Positions 25,329 through 34,300 of a stretch of 64,000 nucleotides of DNA are shown piece after piece. This DNA is from an uncultured Lachnospiraceae bacterium. GTDB lineage: Bacteria > Bacillota > Clostridia > Lachnospirales > Lachnospiraceae. Under the pieces are notes generated by a model. The model had not been told where the DNA came from. It did not search any database and saw only the letters and a list, made by a program, of their open reading frames with translations. The translations under genes and the position numbers were made by a program. Location of the stretch: positions 91,339-155,338 of the forward strand of contig CAJTNT010000001.1 of NCBI GenBank assembly GCA_910577785.1, read 5' to 3'. Every line of letters begins with the position of its first letter. The first letter of the stretch is position 1.

Positions 25329-26426
25329 CTATGCCCTCCCTTCTATATCTGCCATTATCTGCAGATACTCCATGGGCAAAGGCTCATAGGGCAGCGTTTC
25401 CTCACACTGGAAGGGATCCGCAATCCCTGCCCGCATCATCCGTTTTAAAATATCCCCTGGAATCATCCTCGACACCAGCCTTCCTTCGTCTAACAGCATA
25501 TAGATGTCATTCTTCCCTTCATAACGATCATAAAAACACATCTGGTCAATATACCGTTCCAGCAGCCCATGCTCATTTTCATGCTGGCGGATCAATACGC
25601 CCACGCTGATAAATTCATAGATATAATTTTCCAGTCGGTCCGCGTCCCTGGATCTCCCAATCATATTCATAATCCGATCTGGCAGGTTGCGCAGGTCATC
25701 CAGATGCAGCGTTGTAAACCCATACACCCCAGTCGACCACTGCTCCAATAAATACTGCACTTCTGTGGAGCGGGCTTCTGAGAGGATGATCCATTTGGGG
25801 TTCTGGCGCAGGCAGAGCTTGATGGCGTCTGTATAGCTTAAATCTTTGCTCACCTGCAGCTCCACGCAGTCATTCTCCGGATTAATCTCATGGAAATGCA
25901 TCTCCAGGTTATCCTCAATGGTAATTGCCCTCTGGTTTGGTGGGATAAAACGGGAAAAAAACTTCGCGCATTCTGTCTTCCCCACGCCGGGCTCCCCACA
26001 GAAGGCAAAATTCATTTTTGCCTTTACGCAGTTAATCAACAGGCTTAAAATCTCAATGGTACAATAACCGCTGTCCAACATGCTCTCTACCGTATGGCGT
26101 ACCTTGGGCATGGACTTGCGGATACAGATGCTCCTCCCAGACACAGCCACAGACTCATGGACAATGCTGATGCGCAGGGCATCCGTCTCTGCCTCCAACA
26201 CATTATTGGTCTTATTGAAGGGCTTGTTGACCCGATTGGCGATACGGTGGGTAAATTCTTCCAGAAACTCTTCGTTCACGGGAAGATTCACCCGATAGCG
26301 CCCTCTCCTTAAATCCGAAATCCACAGATTTTTCCCATTATAATCAATGTCTGTCACATTCCTATCCCTGACAAAAGGGTAGAATGGGCCAAACTCTTCC
26401 TCTGTCAGCTCCCACTGATACTTCAT
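25329..26426 (-). CDS. CpaF/TadA-type secretion ATPase
   Basis: Hexameric VirB11/CpaF-type ATPase that would power pilus assembly from the cytoplasmic side. Walker A is FCGEPGVGKTE at about residue 166, an Asp box-like AITIEDNLEMH follows, the Walker B region is KWIILSEARSTE, and the His box is TLHLDD. Start 26426 (MKYQWELTEEEF) has AGGAGG just upstream, giving 365 residues. The frame is open for 83 more codons upstream, so a longer form is possible. It follows a tiny pilin gene and precedes the platform gene. Confidence 0.87.
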   Translation of the reverse strand: MKYQWELTEEEFGPFYPFVRDRNVTDIDYNGKNLWISDLRRGRYRVNLPVNEEFLEEFTHRIANRVNKPFNKTNNVLEAETDALRISIVHESVAVSGRSICIRKSMPKVRHTVESMLDSGYCTIEILSLLINCVKAKMNFAFCGEPGVGKTECAKFFSRFIPPNQRAITIEDNLEMHFHEINPENDCVELQVSKDLSYTDAIKLCLRQNPKWIILSEARSTEVQYLLEQWSTGVYGFTTLHLDDLRNLPDRIMNMIGRSRDADRLENYIYEFISVGVLIRQHENEHGLLERYIDQMCFYDRYEGKNDIYMLLDEGRLVSRMIPGDILKRMMRAGIADPFQCEETLPYEPLPMEYLQIMADIEGRA

Positions 26427-26775
26427 GCACCCTCCTGTATGCTTGCAGACATCCGTCTTTTGGACTTGTCTATTTCTCCGATTGCACAGGCCAAAGAAAT
26501 ACCCTGCGCAGGCTGCATCTGTTACTTTCTGCAGCTCCTTATCTGCCAGGATTTCACCCATAACAGTTCCCACCAGTTCTCCTGGCTCCTGCAAAGATAA
26601 CATAAGAAACGCCTGATACGAAAATCTCCTCCTTGCTTCCCCTGCTTGGGAAAAATCCTGACAGGCTCCTGGCATAATCCTTGCTTCTTAGCAACGGTTC
26701 CGTCCAGCCGAAGCACAGACCGCTACGGCGTCCGAAACCTGACTTTGCCATGCAAAATCCCGGCGCTTTGCCGCA
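26427..26775. other. 349-bp gap in the Tad-like operon with no supported gene
   Basis: Between the first pilin-like gene and the ATPase start. The ATPase frame remains open through most of it, and other frames give only short peptides without good ribosome binding sites. It may be an untranslated spacer, a degraded gene, or an N-terminal extension of the ATPase. Confidence 0.4.
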
Positions 26776-26940
26776 CTAACCCGTCACGCTGGCCTTTTGG
26801 AACAGATTGTCAATCAGATCTGTAAAAGCAGTATGCACTGGGCCGTCGGCAGCCAGCAAAAGCGCTACAATCGCGATTAGCGCAATAATTGCAAAGGCAG
26901 TAATAATAATGCCGCTGTACTCTTCAAAGATTACTTTCAT
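26776..26940 (-). CDS. Tiny Flp-pilin-like membrane protein (54 residues), first gene of the Tad-like operon
   Basis: Starts MKVIFEEYSGIIITAFAIIA with one long hydrophobic helix, then the short polar tail HTAFTDLIDNLFQKASVTG, the classic size and shape of a mature Flp pilin. No leader or Gly cleavage site precedes the Glu-Tyr pair. AAGGAGGGAAGGC precedes the start. It is the promoter-proximal gene and is set apart from the ATPase gene by 349 bp, which fits high expression of a major subunit. Confidence 0.78.
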   Translation of the reverse strand: MKVIFEEYSGIIITAFAIIALIAIVALLLAADGPVHTAFTDLIDNLFQKASVTG

Positions 26941-27081
26941 GCCTTCCCTCCTTTCTGCCCCTTCCGGCGTATTGTCCATTCCATGCATTGGTAATTGGCG
27001 AAACTGTTGTGCCAATTGACGAAGAAAATATGACAGAATACTTGAATCTGATATTTCCTTCCTGCAGAAATTAAAAGATCC

Positions 27082-27137
27082 GTAACTATCCACTGTAGTT
27101 ACATCAATGGTTTGACGCCGGCCAAGAAGTGCCGGCG
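27082..27137 (-). promoter_or_regulatory. Two short hairpins in the 5' leader of the Tad-like operon
   Basis: GTAACTA at 27082-27088 pairs with TAGTTAC at 27096-27102, and CGCCGGC at 27116-27122 pairs with GCCGGCG at 27131-27137. They lie in a leader of about 230 nt between the promoter and the first pilin-like gene. I do not recognise a known riboswitch. Confidence 0.5.
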
Positions 27138-27179
27138 GATGGAAAAATGTCCAGAACGCTGTTCCTGTTCTGTAAGGGC

Positions 27180-27208
27180 ATTGTAACCCTTCCCCCGCAA
27201 AAAATCAA
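27180..27208 (-). promoter_or_regulatory. Sigma-A promoter of the Tad-like operon
   Basis: On the minus strand TTGATT (27203-27208) and TACAAT (27180-27185) have a 17-bp spacer. This is the only strong promoter seen upstream of the pilin-like, ATPase and platform genes. Confidence 0.75.
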
Positions 27209-27235
27209 TTGGGAATTTCTCACAAAAATTTTGCG

Positions 27236-27280
27236 CAAAAAAACAGCCCTGGGGAAGCAAAGCCGCTTCCCACAAGGCTT
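27236..27280 (-). terminator. Terminator of the mrp gene
   Basis: GGGAAGC and GCTTCCC enclose GGCTTT, extended outward by AGCC/GGCT pairs, followed on the minus strand by a run of seven T. It ends about 30 bp before the Tad-like operon promoter. Confidence 0.8.
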
Positions 27281-27308
27281 TCGTATGTCAAACATGTCTT
27301 CGGAAAAA

Positions 27309-28154
27309 TTATAATTCCTCTACTTTTTGGATGGCGTCCGCCAAATACGGGTTTTTTATTTCATGGAATTTCCCCTCATCCGCCAGCTTGGCATACTTCG
27401 GATCCAAAGGCATCTTCCCCAGAACCGGGATATTCAGGCTTGCTGCCGCCTCTTCCACATGGCTCTTCCCAAAAAGACTGATTTCCTTCCCACAGTCTGG
27501 GCATTTCAGGTAGCTGTAATTCTCCACCAGCCCAAGGACAGGGATTTCCATCATTTCTGCCATATGGACAGCCTTTTTCACAATCAGCTGCACCAGTTCC
27601 TGCGGGGAAGTGACAATCACAATCCCATTGACAGGTATGGACTGGAACACTGTCAATGGCACATCCCCAGTTCCTGGAGGCATGTCCACAAAGAGATAAT
27701 CCAGGTCGCCCCAATAGACGTCATGCCAAAATTGCTTGACCGTAGAGGCAATCACCGGCCCCCTCCATACCACTGGGGCTTCTTCATCCTCCATCAAAAG
27801 ATTCAGGGACATAACTTTTGTGCCATCCGCCCCCGCAATGGGGAACAGACCCATTTCCGACCCTTCTGCCGGCCCATGCAGGCCAAACATTTTGGGAATG
27901 GACGGCCCTGTAACGTCGGCATCCAAAATCCCCACCTCATATCCCTTTTGACGCATGGCCGCTGCCAGGGATGCCGTTACAAAAGACTTGCCAACGCCGC
28001 CCTTGCCGCTTACCACGCCAATCACCCTCTTCACGCTGGAAAAAGGGTTGCACTCCTCTATCATGCTCTGCGGGGCGCCCGCCTTACTTGGGCACCCTTC
28101 GCAGCTTTCCCTCGAACAGCTGGACGCGCTCGCGCACTCACGATTCTCTGCCAT
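27309..28154 (-). CDS. mrp: Mrp/NBP35-family Fe-S cluster carrier ATPase
   Basis: P-loop NTPase of the MinD/Mrp group that binds and hands over Fe-S clusters in the cytosol. The N-terminus has a Cys-rich segment CSRESCEGCP at about residues 13-22, as in Nbp35-like proteins. The deviant Walker A is SGKGGVGKS at about 49-57, followed by LDADVTGPSIPKMFGL and DYLFVDMPPGTGD. A late CPDCG motif probably provides the shared cluster ligands. Length (281 residues) is normal. It forms its own transcript or one with the lipoprotein gene 64 bp upstream. Confidence 0.93.
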   Translation of the reverse strand: MAENRECASASSCSRESCEGCPSKAGAPQSMIEECNPFSSVKRVIGVVSGKGGVGKSFVTASLAAAMRQKGYEVGILDADVTGPSIPKMFGLHGPAEGSEMGLFPIAGADGTKVMSLNLLMEDEEAPVVWRGPVIASTVKQFWHDVYWGDLDYLFVDMPPGTGDVPLTVFQSIPVNGIVIVTSPQELVQLIVKKAVHMAEMMEIPVLGLVENYSYLKCPDCGKEISLFGKSHVEEAAASLNIPVLGKMPLDPKYAKLADEGKFHEIKNPYLADAIQKVEEL

Positions 28155-28218
28155 TGCGTTTCTCTCCCTTCCGTTTCCTGTATCTGTTAACCGTTCCGTG
28201 CCTTGACCTGCCGAATCG

Positions 28219-28884
28219 TTACTGCAGCTCTTCTAATACTTCCATGTCAAATAGAAGTTTCTCCAGGTTCTGGACATCCGCCTCATTTGGCATCCATGTA
28301 TTATCCTTCAATTCCACATGGATCACCGTGGACTCCTCATCCCCAAAAGAAACATTGTCCATGGCATTTATCAGGGCATCCTTCAGCAGGGTAAAGATCT
28401 CCTCGTTGAGTTCCTCTTCCGAGGGGCTTTCCTCCCCGTTTTCTGCCTTCTCTGTAATCCCGTTGATATAATCCTGAGATGTCGTATTGAAACTCTCAAT
28501 CGCAGGCTCAAAAATCTTCATCTTCTGGTATTTTACTTCTACCTCATAGGAATCATCCTTCTTGGCCGCCTCTCCAACGGTGTACTTCACATTCTTGAAA
28601 ATATTCTGCAATACTTCCCTAAATTCGCCCTGCAGCTCTTCTGAGACGTTTGCCTGTGATGTAAGGCTCTTCATCTCTGTGTCAATCCCCTGATTATACA
28701 GTTCCTCCGCCTGCTGCTTTGTGCCTACCTTCTGTGCCACAAACTCTGCCGAATCTCCCTTATAGGAATTATCCAGCAACGCCTTTACATATCCGCTGGC
28801 ATCAAACGGCTTGCCGCATGCCCCCACTAGGACAGCCACCAGAATGGCCGCCAAAATTACTGCTGTTTTCCTTGCTTTCCTCAT
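28219..28884 (-). CDS. Predicted lipoprotein of unknown function
   Basis: A 221-residue protein with a signal peptide (VILAAILVAVLVGAC) and a lipobox Cys at residue 23, so anchored outside the membrane. The mature part is mostly helical and acidic, with YVKALLDNSYKGD at the start, as in the DUF5105-like lipoproteins of Clostridia. No catalytic motif is evident. The start at 28884 follows AAGGAG. Confidence 0.75.
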   Translation of the reverse strand: MRKARKTAVILAAILVAVLVGACGKPFDASGYVKALLDNSYKGDSAEFVAQKVGTKQQAEELYNQGIDTEMKSLTSQANVSEELQGEFREVLQNIFKNVKYTVGEAAKKDDSYEVEVKYQKMKIFEPAIESFNTTSQDYINGITEKAENGEESPSEEELNEEIFTLLKDALINAMDNVSFGDEESTVIHVELKDNTWMPNEADVQNLEKLLFDMEVLEELQ

Positions 28885-29004
28885 AACACAACTCCTTTTC
28901 CTTAAATTATTTTCCTAAATAGTTTAATGCTTTTTCGGGCTTTCGTCAATCCTTTTCTGCATTTCAGGCACATAAATCTGTTTTTCCTGGGAAATACTGA
29001 TTGC

Positions 29005-29403
29005 ATGAAAAAAAATTTTATCCTTTGCGGATTTACCGGCTGGTGCCTGGAAATCCTCTTTACCTCCTTTTGCTCCTTCCGCAAACGGGAACTGCAGCTT
29101 ATAGGGCAGACTTCCCTATGGATGTTCCCGATCTATGGGATGGCTGCCTTCTTAAAGCCGTTCTGCATCCTTCTACGGAACTTTCCCATGGCATTGCGGG
29201 CAGCCTTTTACTCCATTTTCATTTTTATTGGAGAATATATCAGCGGAAGCCTCCTTAAAAAACACAAGATCTGCCCCTGGGACTACAGTAAAGCGAAGGC
29301 AAATATCCAAGGGGTGATACGGCTGGACTACGCCCCTTACTGGATGGCCGCAGGGCTGATCTTTGAGAAGCTTTTGACCCGCCGCCCCACAAAAAATACT
29401 TGA
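29005..29403 (+). CDS. CmpB-type small membrane protein (putative ABC permease family)
   Basis: A 132-residue membrane protein matching the family annotated as putative ABC transporter permease CmpB: GWCLEILFTS, GQTSLWMFPIYG, IFIGEYISGSLL and CPWDYS are its typical segments. Three to four helices. The ribosome binding site is weak, and an in-frame ATG at 28927 is a possible earlier start. It stands alone; the family's function is not established. Confidence 0.75.
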   Translation: MKKNFILCGFTGWCLEILFTSFCSFRKRELQLIGQTSLWMFPIYGMAAFLKPFCILLRNFPMALRAAFYSIFIFIGEYISGSLLKKHKICPWDYSKAKANIQGVIRLDYAPYWMAAGLIFEKLLTRRPTKNT

Positions 29404-29428
29404 AATTTACATCCTTCTGTTATATGAT
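29400..29428 (+). promoter_or_regulatory. Promoter of pyrBI
   Basis: TTGAAA at 29400-29405 and TATGAT at 29423-29428 with a 17-bp spacer, about 125 bp upstream of pyrB. Confidence 0.7.
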
Positions 29429-29472
29429 AAATCAAGCAGGGAAATTTTTCTTCCCTTGCTCTGATTGACCCA

Positions 29473-29518
29473 GGGAGCCTCCATACGCCCCTGTCCGGCA
29501 CACACCCGGAGGGCTCCC
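29473..29518 (+). promoter_or_regulatory. Hairpin leader of pyrBI, possible attenuator
   Basis: GGGAGCCTCC at 29473-29482 pairs with GGAGGGCTCCC at 29508-29518 with one bulged G, followed by a weak T-rich stretch (CATTTTT). The 5' arm overlaps ACCCAGGGAGCCT, which agrees at 10 of 13 positions with the PyrR-binding RNA consensus as I recall it. Pyrimidine-controlled attenuation is plausible but unproven. Confidence 0.5.
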
Positions 29519-29554
29519 AACATTCCATTTTTCAGACTATACAGGAGGAACCAT

Positions 29555-30475
29555 ATGCAGCATTTAATGAGCCCCTTGGATTTATCTGTCGAGGAATTGG
29601 ACAAGCTTCTGACGCTGGCGAATGACATTGAACGCAATCCTCAGAAATATGCCCATGCCTGCGAGGGCAAAAAACTTGCAACCTGTTTCTATGAACCAAG
29701 CACCCGGACAAGGCTGAGCTTCGAAGCAGCCATGCTGAACTTAGGGGGGAGCGTCCTTGGATTCTCTACTGCGGACAGCAGCTCTGCCGCCAAGGGGGAG
29801 AGCGTTTCTGACACGATACGCGTCATATCCTGTTACGCCGATATCTGCGCAATGCGCCATCCCAAAGAGGGCGCGCCATTGGTGGCTTCCGAAAAATCTA
29901 CCATCCCGGTCATCAATGCCGGAGACGGCGGCCATCAGCACCCTACTCAGACCCTTACCGACCTTCTTACCATCCGTTCCCTTAAGGGACGCCTTGACAA
30001 TCTTACCATTGGCCTCTGCGGCGACTTAAAATTCGGGCGCACTGTCCATTCCCTCATCCATGCGTTAATCCGTTACCCTAACATCCAATTTGTGCTGATT
30101 TCCCCGGAGGAACTGCGCGTTCCCAGCTATATCCGGGAAGATGTGCTGCGCAAAAACCATGTGCCCTTCCAGGAAGTGGAACGTTTAGAGGATGCCATCG
30201 GCGAGCTGGACATCCTGTACATGACCCGGGTACAGCGGGAACGGTTCTTCAATGAAGACGACTATGTGCGGATGAAAGATTTCTATATCCTCAACAAGAA
30301 AAAGATGGCGCTTGCCAAAGAGGATATGATTGTCATGCACCCCCTTCCCAGGGTGAACGAGATTTCTGTCGATGTGGATGACGACCCGAGAGCCGCCTAT
30401 TTCAGGCAGGCACAGTACGGCGTCTATGTGCGGATGGCGCTGATTCTTACTTTACTGGAGGTGAACATATGTTAA
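29555..30475 (+). CDS. pyrB: Aspartate carbamoyltransferase catalytic subunit
   Basis: Joins carbamoyl phosphate and aspartate in de novo pyrimidine synthesis. The 306-residue protein has the carbamoyl-phosphate loop FYEPSTRTRLSFE at about residues 48-60, the mobile-loop Ser/Lys region SAAKGESVSDT at about 76, and the C-terminal HPLPRVNEI. Start 29555 follows AGGAGGAACCAT; an upstream in-frame ATG lies in the hairpin leader. Its stop overlaps the pyrI start by 7 bp. Confidence 0.97.
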   Translation: MQHLMSPLDLSVEELDKLLTLANDIERNPQKYAHACEGKKLATCFYEPSTRTRLSFEAAMLNLGGSVLGFSTADSSSAAKGESVSDTIRVISCYADICAMRHPKEGAPLVASEKSTIPVINAGDGGHQHPTQTLTDLLTIRSLKGRLDNLTIGLCGDLKFGRTVHSLIHALIRYPNIQFVLISPEELRVPSYIREDVLRKNHVPFQEVERLEDAIGELDILYMTRVQRERFFNEDDYVRMKDFYILNKKKMALAKEDMIVMHPLPRVNEISVDVDDDPRAAYFRQAQYGVYVRMALILTLLEVNIC

Positions 30476-30909
30476 ATGTAGGGGCAATTACCGAAGGCTT
30501 CGTGCTGGACCATATCCATGCGGGCGACAGCCTGTCCATCTACCATGACCTGAAGCTGGATAAGCTGGACTGCTGCGTAGCAATCATCAAAAATGCGCGG
30601 AGCAACAAGATGGGCAAGAAAGATATCTTAAAAGTAGAATGCGATATTGACATGATGGATCTGGACGTGCTGGGGTTTATTGATCACAACATTACCGTAA
30701 ATATCATCAAAGGGGAAAAAGTAGTGGAGAAGAAAGAACTCCACCTTCCAAAAGAGATTAAGAACATCATCAAATGTGTAAACCCACGCTGCATTACCTC
30801 AATTGAACAGGGCTTAGACCAGATTTTTCTGCTTACCGACCCGGCGACAGAAACTTACCGCTGCAAATACTGCGAAGAGAAGTATAAGGGGCATAAAAGG
30901 GTGTGGTAA
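30469..30909 (+). CDS. pyrI: Aspartate carbamoyltransferase regulatory subunit
   Basis: A 146-residue regulatory chain that binds nucleotides and tunes PyrB by feedback. The N-terminal allosteric domain has GFVLDHIHAG and the C-terminal zinc domain has CVNPRCI and YRCKYCEEKY, four Cys ligands. Overlap with pyrB indicates translational coupling and a stoichiometric complex. Confidence 0.96.
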   Translation: MLNVGAITEGFVLDHIHAGDSLSIYHDLKLDKLDCCVAIIKNARSNKMGKKDILKVECDIDMMDLDVLGFIDHNITVNIIKGEKVVEKKELHLPKEIKNIIKCVNPRCITSIEQGLDQIFLLTDPATETYRCKYCEEKYKGHKRVW

Positions 30910-30964
30910 CCGCGCCTATGCCAAACCCCTTTCGTTACAGTGAAACGGACGCCATGCATAGAAA

Positions 30965-31002
30965 AGCTGCCGCATTATGGCAAAAGCCATAATGCGGCAG
31001 CT
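30965..31002. terminator. Perfect 17-bp hairpin, bidirectional terminator between pyrI and rnpB
   Basis: AGCTGCCGCATTATGGC at 30965-30981 and its exact complement at 30986-31002 with loop AAAA. On the minus strand it is followed by TTTTCT just after the rnpB 3' end; on the plus strand it follows pyrI and precedes CTTTC. Confidence 0.88.
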
Positions 31003-31017
31003 CTTTCATACGCTTAA

Positions 31018-31360
31018 GAAGCAGGGCTGTAAGCCGGGTTATGTCTTGGATAATCATCTATCTAGCCTGACTGTCGCCAATCAGATCCAGCAGCCTACCT
31101 AAAGCTGGCGGGCCACGTCAACGCTTTGGTTCGGCCTTGCTTCGGATGGGGTTTACATATGCCCTGGCTGTTGCCAGCCAGGCGGTAGTCTCTTAAGCTG
31201 CCCTTCCACCCTTACTATTTGCATAGCGGTATATTTCTGTTGCACTTTCCTTGGAGTCGCCTCCACCGGCCGTTAGCCGGCATCCTGCCCTGTGAAGCCC
31301 GGACTTTCCTCACCTGCGGCCTTTCGGCACCTGCAGCTGCGATTATCCACCCTACTTCCC
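31018..31360 (-). ncRNA. rnpB: RNase P RNA (class A)
   Basis: The catalytic RNA of RNase P, which trims tRNA 5' ends. On the minus strand the universally conserved GAGGAAAGTCCGGGCTTC occurs near the 5' end after GATAATCGCAGC, and GATGATTATCCAAGACA and ACCCGGCTTACAG occur near the 3' end. P1 is formed by GGGAAGTAGGG at the 5' end pairing with CCCTGCTTC at the 3' end, which sets the ends used here to within a few bases. Length about 343 nt. Confidence 0.95.
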
Positions 31361-31394
31361 AAATATCCTAGCATATTTTTCATTCGAATGCAAG

Positions 31395-34300
31395 TTATTT
31401 TATTTTCAGTTTGATTACGGCCTTGCGGTTTGTGCCGTCCGTGGAAACCGCTTTGATAGTTACGGTTTTTCCTTTGCCGGCCTTCTTGGCGGTTACTACG
31501 CCCTTGGAATTTACCGTTGCATATTTCTTGTTGGACGTACTCCAGGCCAGAGCCTTGTTGGCTGTCTTGCCGGCCTTTACAGAAGCCTTAACCGTTACTT
31601 TCTGGCCGGCCGGCAGCGTTTTTTTCTGGCAGGAAAGGGTGATTTTCTTTACAGCATCCTTGACAATTTTAATTTTTATGGATGCTTTCTTCTTGCTGGC
31701 GTCTTTTGCCTTGGCTGTGACAGTAATGGTTTTGCCTGCGCCGGCCTTTTTGGTGGAAACAATGCCTTTGGCGTTTACAGTTGCGTATTTTTTGTTTGAT
31801 ACCGTCCAGGCCAGAGCCTTGCTGGCTGTCTTGCCCGTTGTGGCCACAGCCGCTGTGACTTTTACTTTTTTGCCTGCGGCAACGGCCTTGTATTCGCTCT
31901 CTAATGTAATTTTTTTAACAAGGTGGACAGTTACCGTCACTTGATAGGTTCCCTTTACGCCAGATCCGTCTGTAGCCGTAGCAGTAATTACGGCCGTTCC
32001 TGCAGATACTGCCGTCACAGTTCCCTGGCTGTCTACCCTGGCAACGCTTCGGTTTGAGGATGACCAGGAAATGGCTTTATTTGTAGCATTCTCCGGAGCG
32101 ATAGTTGGCTGTAGCCTGAGTTTCCCGCCCTTGAGCAGCTTTGCCTTATCCCCGCGGATGGTAATAGCGCTGACTTTTATTTCTGTGGGAACCTGCGGTT
32201 CTTCTTTGACAGTTATGGAATAGATTCCCTTTACGCCAGATCCATCTGCAGATACAGCAGTGATTGTGGCAGTCCCCGCGGACACTGCTGTGACAATGCC
32301 TTGGCTGCTCACTTTTGCAACGCCCTCATCCGAAGATTCCCAGGATATTGCTTTGTTGGCGGCGTCTTCTGGGGCGATTTCAGCCTTCAGGGTCAGTTCT
32401 TCCCCTTTGAGAAGCTCCGTCTTTGCCCCTGTCAGGGTTATCTTGCTTACCTTTATCTCAGCAGGCGGCATCTCCCCGCCTTCCGGCGTGCCGCGCAGCA
32501 GGCGGATTTCCGCTGCGGAAGCAAAATCGCCGATACCTGCGATGATTTCAAAGCGGAGGTATCTGGCCGCGCCGTTGGTGCGGAAAATTGTGGATTTCTC
32601 CGTTTTATCCTCAGACCAGATCCCCGTACGCACTTCCGTAAAGTCAGCATCTGCAAGCTGGCTGATGTCTTTGTCCGCATTGCTGGCCAGGATACGGTAT
32701 CTGCTGGCAATCCCATTGCTGTCCTTGTCCTGCCTGGGCAGGTAATAGAGCTGATAGAGATCCTCATAAGGCTGGCCTAAATCAATTGTCAGGGAATGAG
32801 GGAGCGGAGTGGTGCCATTGCCCCATTTGCAGTGCCAGATTGTGCCGCTGTTGCCGTCAATGGCCTTCTCCGCCTCATTGCCGGACTGCTGGGAATCCGC
32901 CTGGATTGCCTTTCCCTTGAGGTCAATTTCTTCTGTCTTCATCTTGACCTCTTCCAGCTTCCCAATGGCTGCCTGGATGGCTGCCGCCGCATCCCCAATC
33001 TGGGCGTCCGTAGCCGCATCCCCCAGGGCTTTGCCGGCCTCATAAGCCTTCTTTACATCTTTCCAGGAAGATACCGTATAAGCTGCCTCCGCACGGTTTT
33101 CTACCTCTGCAAAGGCGGCGTCCAGTGGTTTCCAGCGCCTCAATGCTTCCATGGACTGGACAATCTGATCCTTTAATGCCGTCACCTGGGAGATTTCCGT
33201 GCCAAAGGCAAGGTTTTTGGCCGTCTGCATTGCCTGCTGGAAAACTTGCCACCTCTCCTGGCCAAAATCATACTCTGCAGAAGCCATTCCATCCCCCGCG
33301 CGGATGGCACGGTTCAGCTCCACCCTTGCCTGGCTGTTCACCTTATCAAAATCCTCTATGCGCCAGGAATCATTCCAAGCCAATGTCAGCGCCTTTTCTT
33401 CCGCATCGATCTGGATGGGCAGCCATTGGTAGCGGGAATCCTTGAGGTTGTTCTGGTTCCAGCGGTCGCCCATATAGATAAAAGCGCCCTCCTTGCCCTG
33501 GACGGGCAGGACAAACGTACTCTGGCCGTTAAAGGAAATATCTGCCTCCAGGCCGATACAGGGATTCTTGAGGTTATTCATCTGAAACGGCCCATTTCCA
33601 CCAGTTTCCGACATCCCCTCCCGCAGGTTACTGGCCACGGAATAGCCCATGACATTCGGCCTCCAGCCCGTGCAGCCGGAAGAAATCAGATAATAGCTGC
33701 CCTGGTATTTAAAGATTGCCGGAGCTTCCCTGGCATATTGACCCTTGCTTCCACCTTTATCCACATAATTGCGGCTATAAATTCCTGTCAGGCCTGTATA
33801 ATCCTCGTTGAGCTCTGCAATGTACAAGGTCCAGTTGTCCTCCGAGGAATAAATCAGATATGCCTTGCCGTCATCATCCTGGAACAGGGTCATATCACGG
33901 CTTTCCTTCCCCAATGGATTAATAGCGTCCACCAGGCGGAAGGGCCCGGCAGGGGAGTCGCTGACGGCAATCCCCGTCTGTGCCAGGGAATAATTGCCAG
34001 CCCCTTCCCCATCCTTGTGGAACCACATCACATAGTTGTCATTTTTCTGATTGTAGAGTACCTTGGGGCGTTCCAGTACGCTGTCCCAATTGAATTTCTG
34101 ATAAAGCGCCCGCTTTTCTGCCGCCGTGCGGCCTGCATAGAGGCTATTTAACCGCCCAATATAAGAAGCCGTATTATATTTTTCCAGGGTATCATAAGGA
34201 GATACCGCCTTGCCCGCCGCCTTGGCTGCCTGATACTCTGGGGAAGACTCTGCCAGGTACAGGGGCGTGTCCTCAGCCGGCGCTTCGCCTGCCAGAAACG

